This document shows, in pieces, positions 32,887 to 41,942 of a stretch of 41,942 bases of DNA. Source of the DNA: Acidimicrobiia bacterium (lineage in GTDB: Bacteria > Acidobacteriota > Terriglobia > Bryobacterales > Bryobacteraceae). The notes under the pieces are model-generated. The model had not been told where the DNA came from. It did not search any database and saw only the letters and a program-made list of their open reading frames with translations. The stretch is taken from positions 1-41,942 of the forward strand of contig VFZE01000048.1 of the NCBI GenBank assembly GCA_016871315.1, given 5' to 3'. Position numbers and translations under genes: made by a program. The stretch's first letter is position 1, and every line of letters begins with the position of its first letter.

Positions 32887-33890
32887 AGCTTCTCGTTACC
32901 GGTGGCGCCGGCTTCATCGGCTCCGCCTTCGTACGCCTCGCCGTCTCTGGCGGACACTTCAGTGTTCTCAACGTCGATAAGCTCACCTACGCGGGGAACC
33001 TGGAGAATCTCGCTTCGGTGGCTGGCAACCCGCGCTACCGCTTCCTGCGCGGCGATTGTGCCGACGCCGCCCTGCTCGACAACTGCTTCCGTGATTTTGC
33101 GCCCGACGCCGTGATCCACTTTGCCGCAGAGTCCCACGTCGACCGCAGCATTCTCTCTCCGCAGCCTGTTTTCGACTCCAACCTCGCCGGCTCTTTTCAA
33201 ATGCTGGAAGCGGCGCGCCGTCACGGCATCGCCCGCTACATACATGTCTCCACCGATGAAGTCTACGGCAGCATCGATCCGCCGCAGGAAGCCGACGAGA
33301 ACTATCCGCTGCGCACAAGCTCACCTTATTCCGCCTCCAAGGCCGGCTCGGATCTGCTCGCCCTCAGCTACCACACCACCTATAAGTTGCCGGTCGTGGT
33401 CACACGCGCATCGAACAACTACGGCCCTTATCAGTTTCCGGAAAAGCTGATTCCCTTGATGATCTCCAATGCTCTTGAGGACAAGCCGCTTCCGATTTAC
33501 GGTGACGGCATGCAGGTCCGCGACTGGCTTTATGTCGACGATCACTGCCGCGCCATTCTGGCGCTGCTCGAAAAAGGCGCAGCCGGGGAGGTCTACAACA
33601 TCGGCGGAAGCCGTTCGCTGCCGAACCTGACCGTGGTGAAACAGATCCTGGCCGCCACCGGCAAGCCCGAATCGCTTTTGAAGACCGTCACCGACCGTCC
33701 GGGCCACGACCGCCGCTACGCGCTATCGAGCCGCAAGATCATGGAGGCCACCGGCTGGGCGCCGCAGGTGCCGTTCGAGCAAGGCTTGGCGGAGACGATC
33801 GACTGGTACCGCAACAACCAGACGTGGGTGGCGCATGTGAAAAGCGGCGAGTATCGGGAATACTACGAGCGCAACTACGCGGGGCGGTAG
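32883..33890 (+). CDS. rmlB: dTDP-glucose 4,6-dehydratase
   Basis: A protein of 335 residues of the extended short-chain dehydrogenase family. GGAGFIG at 7-13 binds NAD, STDEVYG at about 124-130 has the Asp-Glu pair specific to 4,6-dehydratases, and YSASK near 149-153 is the catalytic Tyr-Lys motif. NNYGPYQFPEKLIP near 178-192 is a family segment. It converts dTDP-glucose to the 4-keto-6-deoxy sugar. The ATG overlaps the rmlC stop. No reductase rmlD follows. Confidence 0.94.
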   Translation: MKLLVTGGAGFIGSAFVRLAVSGGHFSVLNVDKLTYAGNLENLASVAGNPRYRFLRGDCADAALLDNCFRDFAPDAVIHFAAESHVDRSILSPQPVFDSNLAGSFQMLEAARRHGIARYIHVSTDEVYGSIDPPQEADENYPLRTSSPYSASKAGSDLLALSYHTTYKLPVVVTRASNNYGPYQFPEKLIPLMISNALEDKPLPIYGDGMQVRDWLYVDDHCRAILALLEKGAAGEVYNIGGSRSLPNLTVVKQILAATGKPESLLKTVTDRPGHDRRYALSSRKIMEATGWAPQVPFEQGLAETIDWYRNNQTWVAHVKSGEYREYYERNYAGR

Positions 33891-33897
33891 GCTCTCG

Positions 33898-34530
33898 TCA
33901 GCGGCTGGAAGCCCGCACCCATTCCCGCACGCGCTTCAGCCATGCCGTGCTGGCTTGGGTCTTGCTTTGGTCCAGGAATAGCGTGGCCTGCTCCGCGGTC
34001 AGTGGCGGCAGGACATGGCTCGCGGGGACTTCCTGGTATTCGGCGCCATGTAACAAGTAGATGCGAACCCGTTCTCCGTCATAGCGCCAAACTTCCGGCA
34101 CGCCTACAGCGCCGAAGATCGGAAACCGGTTTAGCGAAGAGCGCGTAATGTCCACTTCGATCACCAGGTCCGGCGGCGGATCTTCGTTCAGGTCCAAATC
34201 GTCCTTGCCCCGCACGCGAGGGGCATTTTGGAAGTAGTAGCAGGAGTCAGGTTCAAACCCCTTGCCGAGATCGCGGCGTTTGAAAGTGGTTGACCCCGTG
34301 CGCCGGAAGTCCTTCCTAGTTTCTTCCGCCACAATCTCGGCAAGCGCGGCCAATGTTCGATTCGGATCCTCGTGTCCAACACCAACGACCATAATCTCGA
34401 GTAACCCTCCATCGTAGGTAAACCGAGTGCCAACGGATTCGACATTTTCGGCAAGCAGCCGTTCGTAGGTTTCCCAACTCACGTTTTCGAGAATGACTCG
34501 CTGCTCGGGAGGTGCTGCTGTGGCAGGCAT
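33898..34530 (-). CDS. Uma2-family (DUF820) PD-(D/E)XK nuclease-like protein
   Basis: A protein of 210 residues. VSWETYERLLAE, RFTYDGGLLEIM, GFEPDSCYYFQNAP, PPPDLVIEVDITRSS and GVPEVWRYDGERVRIY are the consecutive motifs of Uma2/DUF820 proteins. PDLVIEVD contains the acidic residues of a restriction-endonuclease-like fold. The function is unknown; many copies occur in Acidobacteriota and Cyanobacteria. It stands alone between convergent rmlB and the synthetase/GNAT gene on the same strand. Confidence 0.88.
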   Translation of the reverse strand: MPATAAPPEQRVILENVSWETYERLLAENVESVGTRFTYDGGLLEIMVVGVGHEDPNRTLAALAEIVAEETRKDFRRTGSTTFKRRDLGKGFEPDSCYYFQNAPRVRGKDDLDLNEDPPPDLVIEVDITRSSLNRFPIFGAVGVPEVWRYDGERVRIYLLHGAEYQEVPASHVLPPLTAEQATLFLDQSKTQASTAWLKRVREWVRASSR

Positions 34531-34539
34531 AGCTTACCC

Positions 34540-37260
34540 TCAGCGTAACATTGCCAGCTCGTGCCCGGCCTCCACTAGATCGAGTGTGGCCATCACGCTG
34601 GGGTCGCCCAGTTCGCGCTGGATCGCGAAGCCGAACTTGCGGCAGACGGCTTGCATGACGTTGTTTTCGGCGTGGATATCGGCGACGATGCGCGTCACCT
34701 TCTCGCCACGGGCCACTTCGATCAAGCGCGACAACAACTCGGTCCCGAGCCCCTGGCCCTGATACTTGTCGGAGATGACGAGGGCGAACTCGGCCTCGGT
34801 GGTGTCGCGGATGCGGAAGAGCCTGCCTACGCCGGCGATTTCCTCTTCACCGCTGAGGGCGAGCAATGCGATCTGGCGGTCGTAATCGACGTAGCAGATC
34901 TTGGTGAGCCGCTCGTGGGCGACGCGCTGATCCAATCGCAGCGCCTGCAAATAGCGCAGGTAGACCGTCCGTTCCGAAAGCGTCTCATGGAAACGGACCA
35001 TCATCGGCTCGTCCTCGGGCCGGATGGGGCGAAGGAACAGCTCCTCGCCGTTCTTGCAAGTGAACCGGCTTTCATAGCGGGACGGATAGGGGCGGATCGC
35101 CAGGCGCGGGGCTTCTTCGTCCTGCTTGTACAGCACGACGCGGGCATCGAGCGCCAGCAGGCCATCGCCTGAGGCGAGCAGCGGGTTGATTTCGATCTCG
35201 CGAATCGCGGACTGCTCGGCGACAAGTTCGCTGAACCGCACGAGCAATTGCTCGAGCGCGGCCAAGTCGATTGGTTTGCGGCCGCGCACGCCCTTGAGCG
35301 CCTTGTAGACGCGCGTCTGTTCCATCATCCGCCGAGCGAGGGTGGAATTCAGCGGCGGCAGCGCCAGCGCCTTATCGCGGAAGACCTCGACCAATTGCCC
35401 GCCGAGGCCGAACAGGAGAACGGGGCCGAACTGGGGATCGGGACTGGCGCCCACGATCAGTTCGTAACCGGCCAGCTTGACCATCGGCTGAATGCTCACG
35501 CCGAGAAAACCGGCGCCGGCCCCGGCGCGGATCTCCTCAAACGCTTTCCGCACCGCCGCCTCATCGGAGAGATTCAGCTTTACGCCGCCGACATCGGTCT
35601 TGTGGGTGATTGTTTCCGAGTGCAGTTTTGCGACTACCGGAAAGCCGGTTTCGCGCGCCGCCGATGCTGCCTCCTCTGGAGTGAAGGCAAGACGCGACTC
35701 GACGACCGGAATTCCATAAGCCGCGAGCACCTGCTTGGATTCATGCTCGGTCAGCAGGGTCCGGCCGGTGTCTCTGGCCCGCGCAAGAACGGCGCCGGCG
35801 TCGGCCTTTTCTCCCTCACGCCCGGTGATCGATGGCGTCTCATACAGCCCGCGGAGGTTGTAATTGTACCGGCACATATACTCGAACATGCGGGCCGCGG
35901 TATCGGGATAGGGAAAAGTGGGGATGTTGGCGGCGTTGAGGATGCGCACGCCCGCCTCGACCTCGGCGCCGCCCATCCAGCTTGCCAGCACAGGCTTGTT
36001 GCGGAAGTTGGCGTAGGGCTTGAGCAGCTCGGCGGTGCGGGTGGCATCCGTCATTGCCTGTGGCGTCAGGATCACCAGCAGCCCGTCGCTATTCGGGTCT
36101 TTCGAGGCGATTTCCAGCGCCTGCGCGAAGCGCTCCGGCCCGGCATCGCCGAGGATGTCGATCGGGTTCTGGCGGCTCCAGTGCGGCGGCAGGATCTGGT
36201 TAAGCTCGCGCATCGTTTGCGGATCAAGCTCGGACAAATCCCCGCCCGCGGCAATCAGCGCGTCGGTGGCGAGCACGGCCGGACCGCCGGCGTTGGTGAG
36301 AATCGTCAGGCGCGGCCCTTGAGGCCGCGGCTGCTTCGCCAGCACGTCGGCCATGTAGAAAAGCTCGCTGATATGGGTGACGCGCAGCACGCCAATGCGC
36401 CGGAAGGCGGCGTCGAGCACATCGTCGCTGCCGGTCATGGCTCCGGTGTGGGAAGCGGCGGCGCGGCCGCCCTGCGCCGTCCTGCCGGCTTTGATCACGA
36501 TGATCGGCTTGGTAAGGGCAACTTCACGGGCGGCGGAGAGGAAGCCGCGCGCGTCTCCCACCGATTCCATGTAGATCAGAATGCTGCGTGTGCGCGGATC
36601 ATTGCCGAGGTAGTCGATGAGATCGCCCCAACCGACGTCGACCATCGCTCCGGCCGAGACAAAGGCGCTGAAGCCGACCATCGCCTGCATGCTCCAATCC
36701 AGAACGCTGGTGCATAGCGCACCGCTCTGGCTGATGAAGCCGACCGAGCCGGGGCGGGCCATCGTAGCCGCGAAGCTCGCGTTTAGTCCGCTGAGCGGCG
36801 ACATCAGTCCAAGGCAGTTTGGGCCGATGATGCGCATCTCGGCCTTCGCCGCCTCTTCCCGCACCTGCTCCTGCAGACGCGCGCCTTCCGGTCCCAGCTC
36901 CTGAAACCCGGCCGAGATGACAATCGCGCCGCGAACGCCGGCCTCGCCGCATTCCTTGATGACAGCGGGCACCGACGGCGCCGGCGTGATCACCACGGCG
37001 AGGTCGACCTGGGCGGGAATCTCGCTCACGCTTTTGTACGCTTTGATCCCGAGAATGGAGGCGCGCTTGGGGTTGACCGGGAACACGGTTCCCCCGAATG
37101 GCGAGCTGATCAGGTTCCAGAGCGTCGTGCGTCCGACGCTTCCGGGTGTCTCCGTCGCCCCGATCACCGCCACGTTTGACGGCTTGAAGAATACATCCAG
37201 CGAATTCTCTTCCTTGTGGAGAATGTTGTGCGCCGCCATCACGGAACGTTTCGGTTTCAT
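34540..37260 (-). CDS. bifunctional acyl-CoA synthetase (NDP-forming type)/GNAT acetyltransferase
   Basis: A protein of 906 residues. Residues about 20-480 match the CoA-binding and ligase-alpha domains of NDP-forming acetyl-CoA synthetase ([26 protein letters not shown] with His271). Residues about 490-715 match the ATP-grasp beta domain ([22 protein letters not shown]). A GNAT domain fills about 735-900 ([18 protein letters not shown]). Related enteric Pat/YfiQ proteins have lost the phospho-histidine and only acetylate lysines; here His271 is kept, so the synthetase part may still work. Likely roles are acetate activation and reversible lysine acetylation. The gene ends 9 bp before the Uma2 gene start. 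Confidence 0.88.
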   Translation of the reverse strand: MKPKRSVMAAHNILHKEENSLDVFFKPSNVAVIGATETPGSVGRTTLWNLISSPFGGTVFPVNPKRASILGIKAYKSVSEIPAQVDLAVVITPAPSVPAVIKECGEAGVRGAIVISAGFQELGPEGARLQEQVREEAAKAEMRIIGPNCLGLMSPLSGLNASFAATMARPGSVGFISQSGALCTSVLDWSMQAMVGFSAFVSAGAMVDVGWGDLIDYLGNDPRTRSILIYMESVGDARGFLSAAREVALTKPIIVIKAGRTAQGGRAAASHTGAMTGSDDVLDAAFRRIGVLRVTHISELFYMADVLAKQPRPQGPRLTILTNAGGPAVLATDALIAAGGDLSELDPQTMRELNQILPPHWSRQNPIDILGDAGPERFAQALEIASKDPNSDGLLVILTPQAMTDATRTAELLKPYANFRNKPVLASWMGGAEVEAGVRILNAANIPTFPYPDTAARMFEYMCRYNYNLRGLYETPSITGREGEKADAGAVLARARDTGRTLLTEHESKQVLAAYGIPVVESRLAFTPEEAASAARETGFPVVAKLHSETITHKTDVGGVKLNLSDEAAVRKAFEEIRAGAGAGFLGVSIQPMVKLAGYELIVGASPDPQFGPVLLFGLGGQLVEVFRDKALALPPLNSTLARRMMEQTRVYKALKGVRGRKPIDLAALEQLLVRFSELVAEQSAIREIEINPLLASGDGLLALDARVVLYKQDEEAPRLAIRPYPSRYESRFTCKNGEELFLRPIRPEDEPMMVRFHETLSERTVYLRYLQALRLDQRVAHERLTKICYVDYDRQIALLALSGEEEIAGVGRLFRIRDTTEAEFALVISDKYQGQGLGTELLSRLIEVARGEKVTRIVADIHAENNVMQAVCRKFGFAIQRELGDPSVMATLDLVEAGHELAMLR

Positions 37261-37317
37261 GATTTCAGACTAACAGGTCCTTAAAAGCGCGTGGGCGCTC
37301 TTTGCTAGGCTGTTGGT

Positions 37318-37980
37318 TTGCTTACAGCCAGCGACATCGTCAAGGAGTTCCCCACCCCTGCCGGAGCTTTGCGGATTCTCAACGGCCTCAACTTGAAGCT
37401 GCCCACCGGGGAAGCCGCCTCCATCATGGGGCCCTCCGGCAGCGGCAAGTCGACGCTGCTGTCAATTCTCGGCGCCCTGGAGCCGCCGACCTCTGGCACG
37501 ATGACGCTGGATGGAGAAAACCCGTTCCATCTGCATCCCGATCAGCTGGCCTCTTTTCGAAATCAAAAAGTGGGCTTTGTTTTCCAAGACCACTGCCTTC
37601 TGCCACAGTGCACCGTGCTGGAGAACGTTCTCATCCCGAGCCTGGTTGCTCCTCGCGGCGACCATAGGAAGCGCGCACGCGAGCTGGTGGAGCAGGTGGG
37701 CCTTGCCGATCGTTTGCACCATCTGCCCAGCCAGCTTTCCGGCGGCGAAAAGCAGCGCGTGGCCATCGCCCGCGCGCTGGTGCTGAGCCCTCACCTGGTA
37801 CTTTGCGACGAACCGACGGGCAACCTCGACCGGCGAACGGCGGAGACGGTAACCCGATTGCTGCTCGACCTCCATGCGCGCCATCACATGATCCTGATCC
37901 TGGTGACGCACTCGGAAGTGCTGGCGCAATCGGTGCCGATCCGCTATGAGCTGGCCGAGGGCAGGCTGGTGGAGAGGTAA
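37318..37980 (+). CDS. LolD/MacB-type ABC transporter ATP-binding protein
   Basis: A protein of 220 residues from TTG 37318. Walker A GPSGSGKST (38-46), Q loop VFQDHCLLPQ, signature LSGGEKQRVAIARAL near 140-154 and Walker B LVLCDEPTGNLD near 160-171 are all intact. The pattern (EPTGNLD, THSEVLAQ) is that of LolD/MacB ATPases acting in lipoprotein release or peptide export. No permease gene is adjacent: ku lies downstream on the other strand. TAGGCT at 37306-37311, six bases before the TTG, and the absence of a ribosome-binding site suggest a leaderless message. Confidence 0.88.
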   Translation: MLTASDIVKEFPTPAGALRILNGLNLKLPTGEAASIMGPSGSGKSTLLSILGALEPPTSGTMTLDGENPFHLHPDQLASFRNQKVGFVFQDHCLLPQCTVLENVLIPSLVAPRGDHRKRARELVEQVGLADRLHHLPSQLSGGEKQRVAIARALVLSPHLVLCDEPTGNLDRRTAETVTRLLLDLHARHHMILILVTHSEVLAQSVPIRYELAEGRLVER

Positions 37981-37982
37981 GG

Positions 37983-38831
37983 CTAGCCGGCGGCGCGGAT
38001 CCGCTTCGGCTTCTTCTTCGCCTTCGCTGCTTCCTCTTCGGCTGCCTCTTCCACCGCCGCCGGCTTTTTCAGCGCGGCAAGGCTGCTCTTCAGCGCCTCC
38101 ATGATGTCGATGACCGGAGCGAGTTCCTGGGCCGCGGGCGGTGCGACGATCTCCTCGCCCTGCACCTTCGCCTCAATCATGCCGCGCAGCGTTTCGCGGA
38201 AATTGTCCTCGTACTTTTCGGGCTGAAAATCGGCGGCGAGGGCGTCGATGAGGCTCATGGCCATCTTCAGCTCGGCATCCTTTACGAGATCACCATTGGT
38301 GCGGAACTCATCGGTGGCGCGGATCTCATCCTGATAGTACATGGTGTGCAGGAGCATGCCGTGGCGCCCGGGCCGCAGCACCACCACGTGCTCGCGGTTA
38401 TGCATCGTCATGCGGGCGATACCCACGTAGCCGGACTCCTTGAGCGCGGTGAAAAGCAGTGTATAGGGCTTCTCGCCGGCCTCCTCCGGCTGCAAGTAGT
38501 AGCTGGATTCCAGATAAACGGCGTCCATTTCCTCCTGGCGCACGAACTCGAGAATCTCCATCACCTTCGCCGTGCGCGGCGTGATCTTCCTGATGTCCTC
38601 ATCGTCGATCACCACGTAACGGTCTTTTTCGTACTCATAGCCCTTGACCAGTTCGCTGCGCGGCACCGGTTTGTCTTCAGCCTGGCAGTAGAGCACCTGG
38701 CGGACGCGCGAATTGTCGGCCTTATGCAACTGGTTGAAGTGGATGGTTTCGCTACGCGCCGCCGCCACCAGCTTCACGGGCAGGCTTACCAGCCCAAACG
38801 TGATGTGTCCCTTCCAGATTGTTGATGCCAT
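37983..38831 (-). CDS. ku: Ku protein of bacterial non-homologous end joining
   Basis: A protein of 282 residues starting MASTIWKGHITFGLVSLPVKL, the standard bacterial Ku opening. The beta-barrel core extends to about 240, and a basic Ala/Lys/Glu-rich tail (AEEEAAKAKKKPKRIRAAG) ends the protein. Such tails recruit LigD and bind DNA. Ku forms a homodimeric ring on broken DNA ends. It is divergent from ligD with 36 bp between starts. Its own ATG has a GAGGAGGGG ribosome-binding site. Confidence 0.95.
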   Translation of the reverse strand: MASTIWKGHITFGLVSLPVKLVAAARSETIHFNQLHKADNSRVRQVLYCQAEDKPVPRSELVKGYEYEKDRYVVIDDEDIRKITPRTAKVMEILEFVRQEEMDAVYLESSYYLQPEEAGEKPYTLLFTALKESGYVGIARMTMHNREHVVVLRPGRHGMLLHTMYYQDEIRATDEFRTNGDLVKDAELKMAMSLIDALAADFQPEKYEDNFRETLRGMIEAKVQGEEIVAPPAAQELAPVIDIMEALKSSLAALKKPAAVEEAAEEEAAKAKKKPKRIRAAG

Positions 38832-38856
38832 TCCGCTTGCTGCCCCTCCTCCTCTC

Positions 38857-38862
38857 TATAGT
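38857..38862 (+). promoter_or_regulatory. candidate -10 box (TATAGT) for ligD, close to a divergent -10 for ku
   Basis: TATAGT lies five bases before the ligD ATG, which lacks a ribosome-binding site, so ligD may be leaderless. On the minus strand TACTAT (38864-38859) overlaps it and could serve ku. One 36-bp region would then drive both genes. Confidence 0.4.
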
Positions 38863-38867
38863 AATAA

Positions 38868-41381
38868 ATGAAGCCGCCCATGCCGCTTGAGGAATACGCC
38901 AGGAAACGCAAGTTCTCGAAAACCCCCGAGCCGGCGCCTGCTCCGGCTCCCGCGCAGTCCGCCAGCCGTTTCTGCATTCAGCGGCACGACGCGCGGCGGC
39001 TGCATTACGACTTGCGGCTGGAAGTCGGCGGGACTTTCAAGAGCTGGGCCGTGCCCCAAGGGCCCAGCCTGGATCCCGCCGATAAACGCCTCGCCGTGAT
39101 GGTGGAGGACCACCCGCTTGAGTACGGCAAATTCGAAGGCAACATCCCGAAGGGCAACTACGGCGCCGGCAGCGTCATGCTCTGGGACGAAGGGAGCTTC
39201 GAGTTGCTAGGCGAAGCGGCCGCCGAGGAACAGATCAACCGAGGCGATTTCAAGTTCCGGCTGCACGGCCGGAAGCTGACCGGGGAATTCGCCATCGTGA
39301 AAATGAAGGGCCGGGGCAAGGGCGATGAATGGCTGCTGATCAAGAAGAAGGACGCCTCGGCGAAGACGGGCTGGGATATTGAACAGCATGCCTACAGCGT
39401 GGCGACGGGGCGCACGCAGCAGGAGATCGCGCAGGATCTGCCTGCCCGCGCACAGGCGGCCTCGCCCATGCCCAGCTCGATCACGCCGATGCTGGCGCAC
39501 TCCTCCGACAAGCCGCCCACCGATCCCGGCTGGCTCTTTGAGATCAAGTGGGACGGTGTGCGCGCGGTCGCATTCCTTGAGTCCGGCGCCACCCGCATCG
39601 ACTCCCGCAAGGGCACGTCGATCGATGCACAGTACCCGGAGCTGGGTGATCTGCACGACCACATCCGCGCGGAAACGGCGGTCATCGACGGTGAGGTCTG
39701 CGTGCTGGACGACGCTGGACGCCCCAGTTTTAACCGCATCCAGCGGCGCATCATGGCCAGCGGCGCCGGACACATCGGGCGCATGGCGCGCTCCAGCCCG
39801 GCCGTGTTTTTCGCCTTCGATCTGCTCTACCTGGACGGCGACGACTTGCGCGCCATGCCGCTCCAGCGCCGCAAGAGTCTGCTTGAATCACGCATCAAGC
39901 CCGGCGGCCCGCTGCGCTACTCCGGTCATTTCGAAGTCAGTGGCGCCGAGCTGCTGGAACTGGCCCGGCAGCAGAATCTGGAGGGCATCGTCGCCAAGCG
40001 CGCCGACAGCCCGTATGTCGAAACGCGCAGCAAGGACTGGATCAAGATCAAGGTTTTTCATGAGCAGGACTTCGTGCTGTGCGGCTTCACCGAAGGCGAA
40101 CGCGACTACTTCGGCGCGCTCGTTCTCGGCGTCTACGACGGCGGTGTGCTGAAGTTTGCCGGCAGCGTCGGCACCGGCTTTGACCAGAAGCTGATGCGCG
40201 CCATCCACGAGCGGCTCCTAAGAATCAAGACCACGGAAACGCCACTTGCGCCGGCCATGGACCTGCCTCGCAACACGACATGGGTCAGGCCCGAGTTGGT
40301 CTGTAACGTCAAGTACCACTCCTGGACGGAAGCCTCCGACCCCGCCGCGAGCCGTCTCCGCGCGCCGGTCTTCGTTGGTCTGCGCCCCGATGCCGGCCCG
40401 CTTGAGTGCGTGCGCTTTCCCGAAGGCCCCGCGCCGCGCAAGGACCTGCTGGAAGAAGGCAAGCCGGAAGCCGCCGTCCGCGTGGAACGTCATTCGATCC
40501 GTTTCAAGAATCTCGGCAAGCTGTTTTATCCAGACCAGGGTTACACCAAGCGCGACGTGCTCAACTACTACGACGCGGTATCGGACCTGCTGCTCCCACA
40601 CTGGACGGACCGCCCGTTGAGCCTCCGCCGCTACCCCGACGGCATCACCAAAGAGGGCTTTTTCCAGAAACGCGCCGATATCGGCGGCCTGCCCGATTGG
40701 ATCCGGACCGCGCGCATCATCGCCGAGGACGGCAATGAGCGCGAACAGGTGATCGGCGGCACGCGCGCCGATCTACTATACCTGGTGAATCTGGGCTGCA
40801 TCGATCAGAACCCCTGGATGAGCCGTGTCAGTTCGCTGGATCATCCCGACTACGTGCTGATCGATCTCGACCCCAACGACTGCCCTTTCGACAAGATTGT
40901 CGAAGCGGCGCAGCTGGTGCGGCGGCAACTGGAGAAGCTGGAACTGGAGGGCTTCCCCAAAACCACCGGCGGCGACGGCATGCACATCTACATTCCGCTC
41001 GAGCCCGTCTACAGCTACGACATGACTAGGCCGTTCGCCGAGATTCTCTCGCGCCTGGCGGCGGCCGAGCGTCCGGACCTGTTCACCACCCCGCGCAGCG
41101 TCGCCCGGCGCGAAAAAGGCAAGGTCTACTTTGACCATTTGCAGAATGGCCGCGGGAAGACGATTTCGGCGCCCTACGTTCTTCGCGCCTATGACGGCGC
41201 GCCGGTGGCTACGCCACTCGAGTGGCGCGAGGTGGCGCCCGGCCTGCACCCTTCCCAGTTCCACATTCGCAACGTGCTCGACCGCTTTGCCCGCACCGGG
41301 GATCTGTTCGCGGGGGTGCTCAGGAACCGCCAGCGCCTGGAACCGGCCATGGCCAAATTCGAATCACTACTGCCGCGTTAG
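38868..41381 (+). CDS. ligD: DNA ligase D (phosphoesterase-ligase-polymerase)
   Basis: A protein of 837 residues with three domains in the order PE-LIG-POL. The 3'-phosphoesterase domain (about 30-170) has RHDARRLHYDLRLE and DHPLEYGKFEG. The ATP-dependent ligase (about 205-500) has the lysine nucleophile motif EIKWDG near 226. The primase-type polymerase (about 540-837) begins FKNLGKLFYP and contains DLDPND near 665 with the metal-binding acids. With Ku it repairs double-strand breaks. Domain order matches the Pseudomonas type and not the mycobacterial type (POL-PE-LIG). Confidence 0.95.
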   Translation: MKPPMPLEEYARKRKFSKTPEPAPAPAPAQSASRFCIQRHDARRLHYDLRLEVGGTFKSWAVPQGPSLDPADKRLAVMVEDHPLEYGKFEGNIPKGNYGAGSVMLWDEGSFELLGEAAAEEQINRGDFKFRLHGRKLTGEFAIVKMKGRGKGDEWLLIKKKDASAKTGWDIEQHAYSVATGRTQQEIAQDLPARAQAASPMPSSITPMLAHSSDKPPTDPGWLFEIKWDGVRAVAFLESGATRIDSRKGTSIDAQYPELGDLHDHIRAETAVIDGEVCVLDDAGRPSFNRIQRRIMASGAGHIGRMARSSPAVFFAFDLLYLDGDDLRAMPLQRRKSLLESRIKPGGPLRYSGHFEVSGAELLELARQQNLEGIVAKRADSPYVETRSKDWIKIKVFHEQDFVLCGFTEGERDYFGALVLGVYDGGVLKFAGSVGTGFDQKLMRAIHERLLRIKTTETPLAPAMDLPRNTTWVRPELVCNVKYHSWTEASDPAASRLRAPVFVGLRPDAGPLECVRFPEGPAPRKDLLEEGKPEAAVRVERHSIRFKNLGKLFYPDQGYTKRDVLNYYDAVSDLLLPHWTDRPLSLRRYPDGITKEGFFQKRADIGGLPDWIRTARIIAEDGNEREQVIGGTRADLLYLVNLGCIDQNPWMSRVSSLDHPDYVLIDLDPNDCPFDKIVEAAQLVRRQLEKLELEGFPKTTGGDGMHIYIPLEPVYSYDMTRPFAEILSRLAAAERPDLFTTPRSVARREKGKVYFDHLQNGRGKTISAPYVLRAYDGAPVATPLEWREVAPGLHPSQFHIRNVLDRFARTGDLFAGVLRNRQRLEPAMAKFESLLPR

Positions 41382-41425
41382 CCGATAGCAGGAACATCCC
41401 GCTGACAGGAGCCGTATCTTTGCAT

Positions 41426-41726
41426 ATGAGCATCCGGCGCCGGCGTCTGCTTTGGGTTGCCTTGCTTTTGGCGGCCATTCCTGCCGTCATCTATTTCGCC
41501 TGGCCGCTTGTGGAGAATCCGGAACGGGATGCCGGGCAGCTGATCGGGCTGCTGCACTTGCGGCCTGGGATGACCGTGGCGGATGCCCTCGGGCCGTTCA
41601 GGCCATGGCGTCACGCCCGATGACGTGATCCGCGAAGTCAACGCTGCCGGCCTGCGCCTCGAAACACGGTTGGACAGTTGGTCCTTCCTCAACTTCTGTC
41701 TCATTTTCCGGAAACCAACGGCCTGA
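41426..41726 (+). pseudogene. collapsed SAM-dependent methyltransferase gene
   Basis: From ATG 41426 the frame reads a signal/anchor (LLWVALLLAAIPAVIYFAWP) and then RDAGQLIGLLHLRPGMTVAD, the start of a class I methyltransferase SAM-binding site. The expected GxGxG segment is missing. After a frame change near 41605 another frame gives HGVTPDDVIREVNAAGLRLE and ends FCLIFRKPTA at 41726, a plausible C-terminus of the same family. The middle (several hundred bases) is deleted. Confidence 0.6.
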
Positions 41727-41771
41727 TTTGCCGGTCGCATTCTTCCGCGGAACTGTCAGACAATACGCAGT

Positions 41772-41942
41772 ATGAAACGCACTCGGGCTGCTATTGTCAC
41801 CGCCGTTTTGCTCACCGCGGGCGCCGCCTGGCTGCTCAGCCAGTCCTCGACGCTTCCTTCGATGCGGCGGCCACCGAACACGCCATGCTCCTCAACGGCC
41901 GCATTTCGGTGGACCGCGTCGCCTACCCTATGCTGGTGGGGC
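41772..41942 (+). pseudogene. start of an exported protein, probably frameshifted, cut by the window edge
   Basis: ATG 41772 gives MKRTRAAIVTAVLLTAGAAWL, a signal peptide. After about residue 25 the frame becomes implausible, while another frame (from about 41847) reads LDASFDAAATEHAMLLNGRI and on to the window end with a normal high-GC third-position pattern. A one- or two-base indel near 41845 would join them. The family cannot be identified from this fragment. Confidence 0.4.

Overview
The window looks like a chromosome segment of an Acidobacteriota bacterium, most likely of the Solibacteres/Bryobacterales type. The evidence is a high-GC core, an alternative complex III operon with a fused ActB running straight into a caa3-type oxidase, a tonB-exbB-exbD-exbD block, frequent GTG/TTG starts, and secreted lipoproteins and FG-GAP-like proteins. 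This assignment is inferred from gene content only; there is no marker such as 16S rRNA in the window.

Left edge (1-3510) is accessory DNA. It opens with five 23-bp direct repeats that look like one end of an IS21-family element. Next come a ParB-like DNA-binding protein and a phosphoribosyltransferase-fold protein in one operon, with a Dam-type adenine methyltransferase facing them tail to tail. The segment ends in a displaced 3' fragment of a tRNA-Pro(UGG) gene, a typical scar of an island integrated in a tRNA gene. This three-gene cassette is the best candidate for an undescribed conflict or defence system. From 3511 to 4687 there is a small graveyard of toxin-antitoxin remnants: an orphan DUF433 protein, and a brnA beside a broken brnT.

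4688-16700 is one tightly packed respiratory operon: actA-actB-actC-actD-actE-actF, a small membrane protein, a Sco copper chaperone, and coxB-coxA-coxC-coxD. Electrons would pass from quinol through alternative complex III to a proton-pumping caa3 oxidase. Twelve genes follow each other with no gap above 4 nt. A decayed antitoxin/PIN toxin pair (16752-17154) separates it from a zinc-ribbon coiled-coil protein and an EF-G-2-type GTPase (17151-20085).

20147-28870 is a minus-strand block, read from right to left: SirB1-like protein, tgt, yajC, secD, secF, tonB, exbB, two exbD genes and a TPR lipoprotein. It couples tRNA modification, Sec export and outer-membrane energisation. Two hairpins lie between the exb genes.

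28891-41381 is mixed: a secreted ceramidase-like protein and an FG-GAP-like protein, a cupin, the dTDP-sugar genes rmlA-rmlC-rmlB (no rmlD seen), a Uma2-type nuclease-fold protein, a large acyl-CoA synthetase/GNAT fusion, a LolD-like ATPase, and the divergent bacterial NHEJ pair ku/ligD. The right edge (41382-41942) holds a collapsed methyltransferase gene and the start of a probably frameshifted exported protein.
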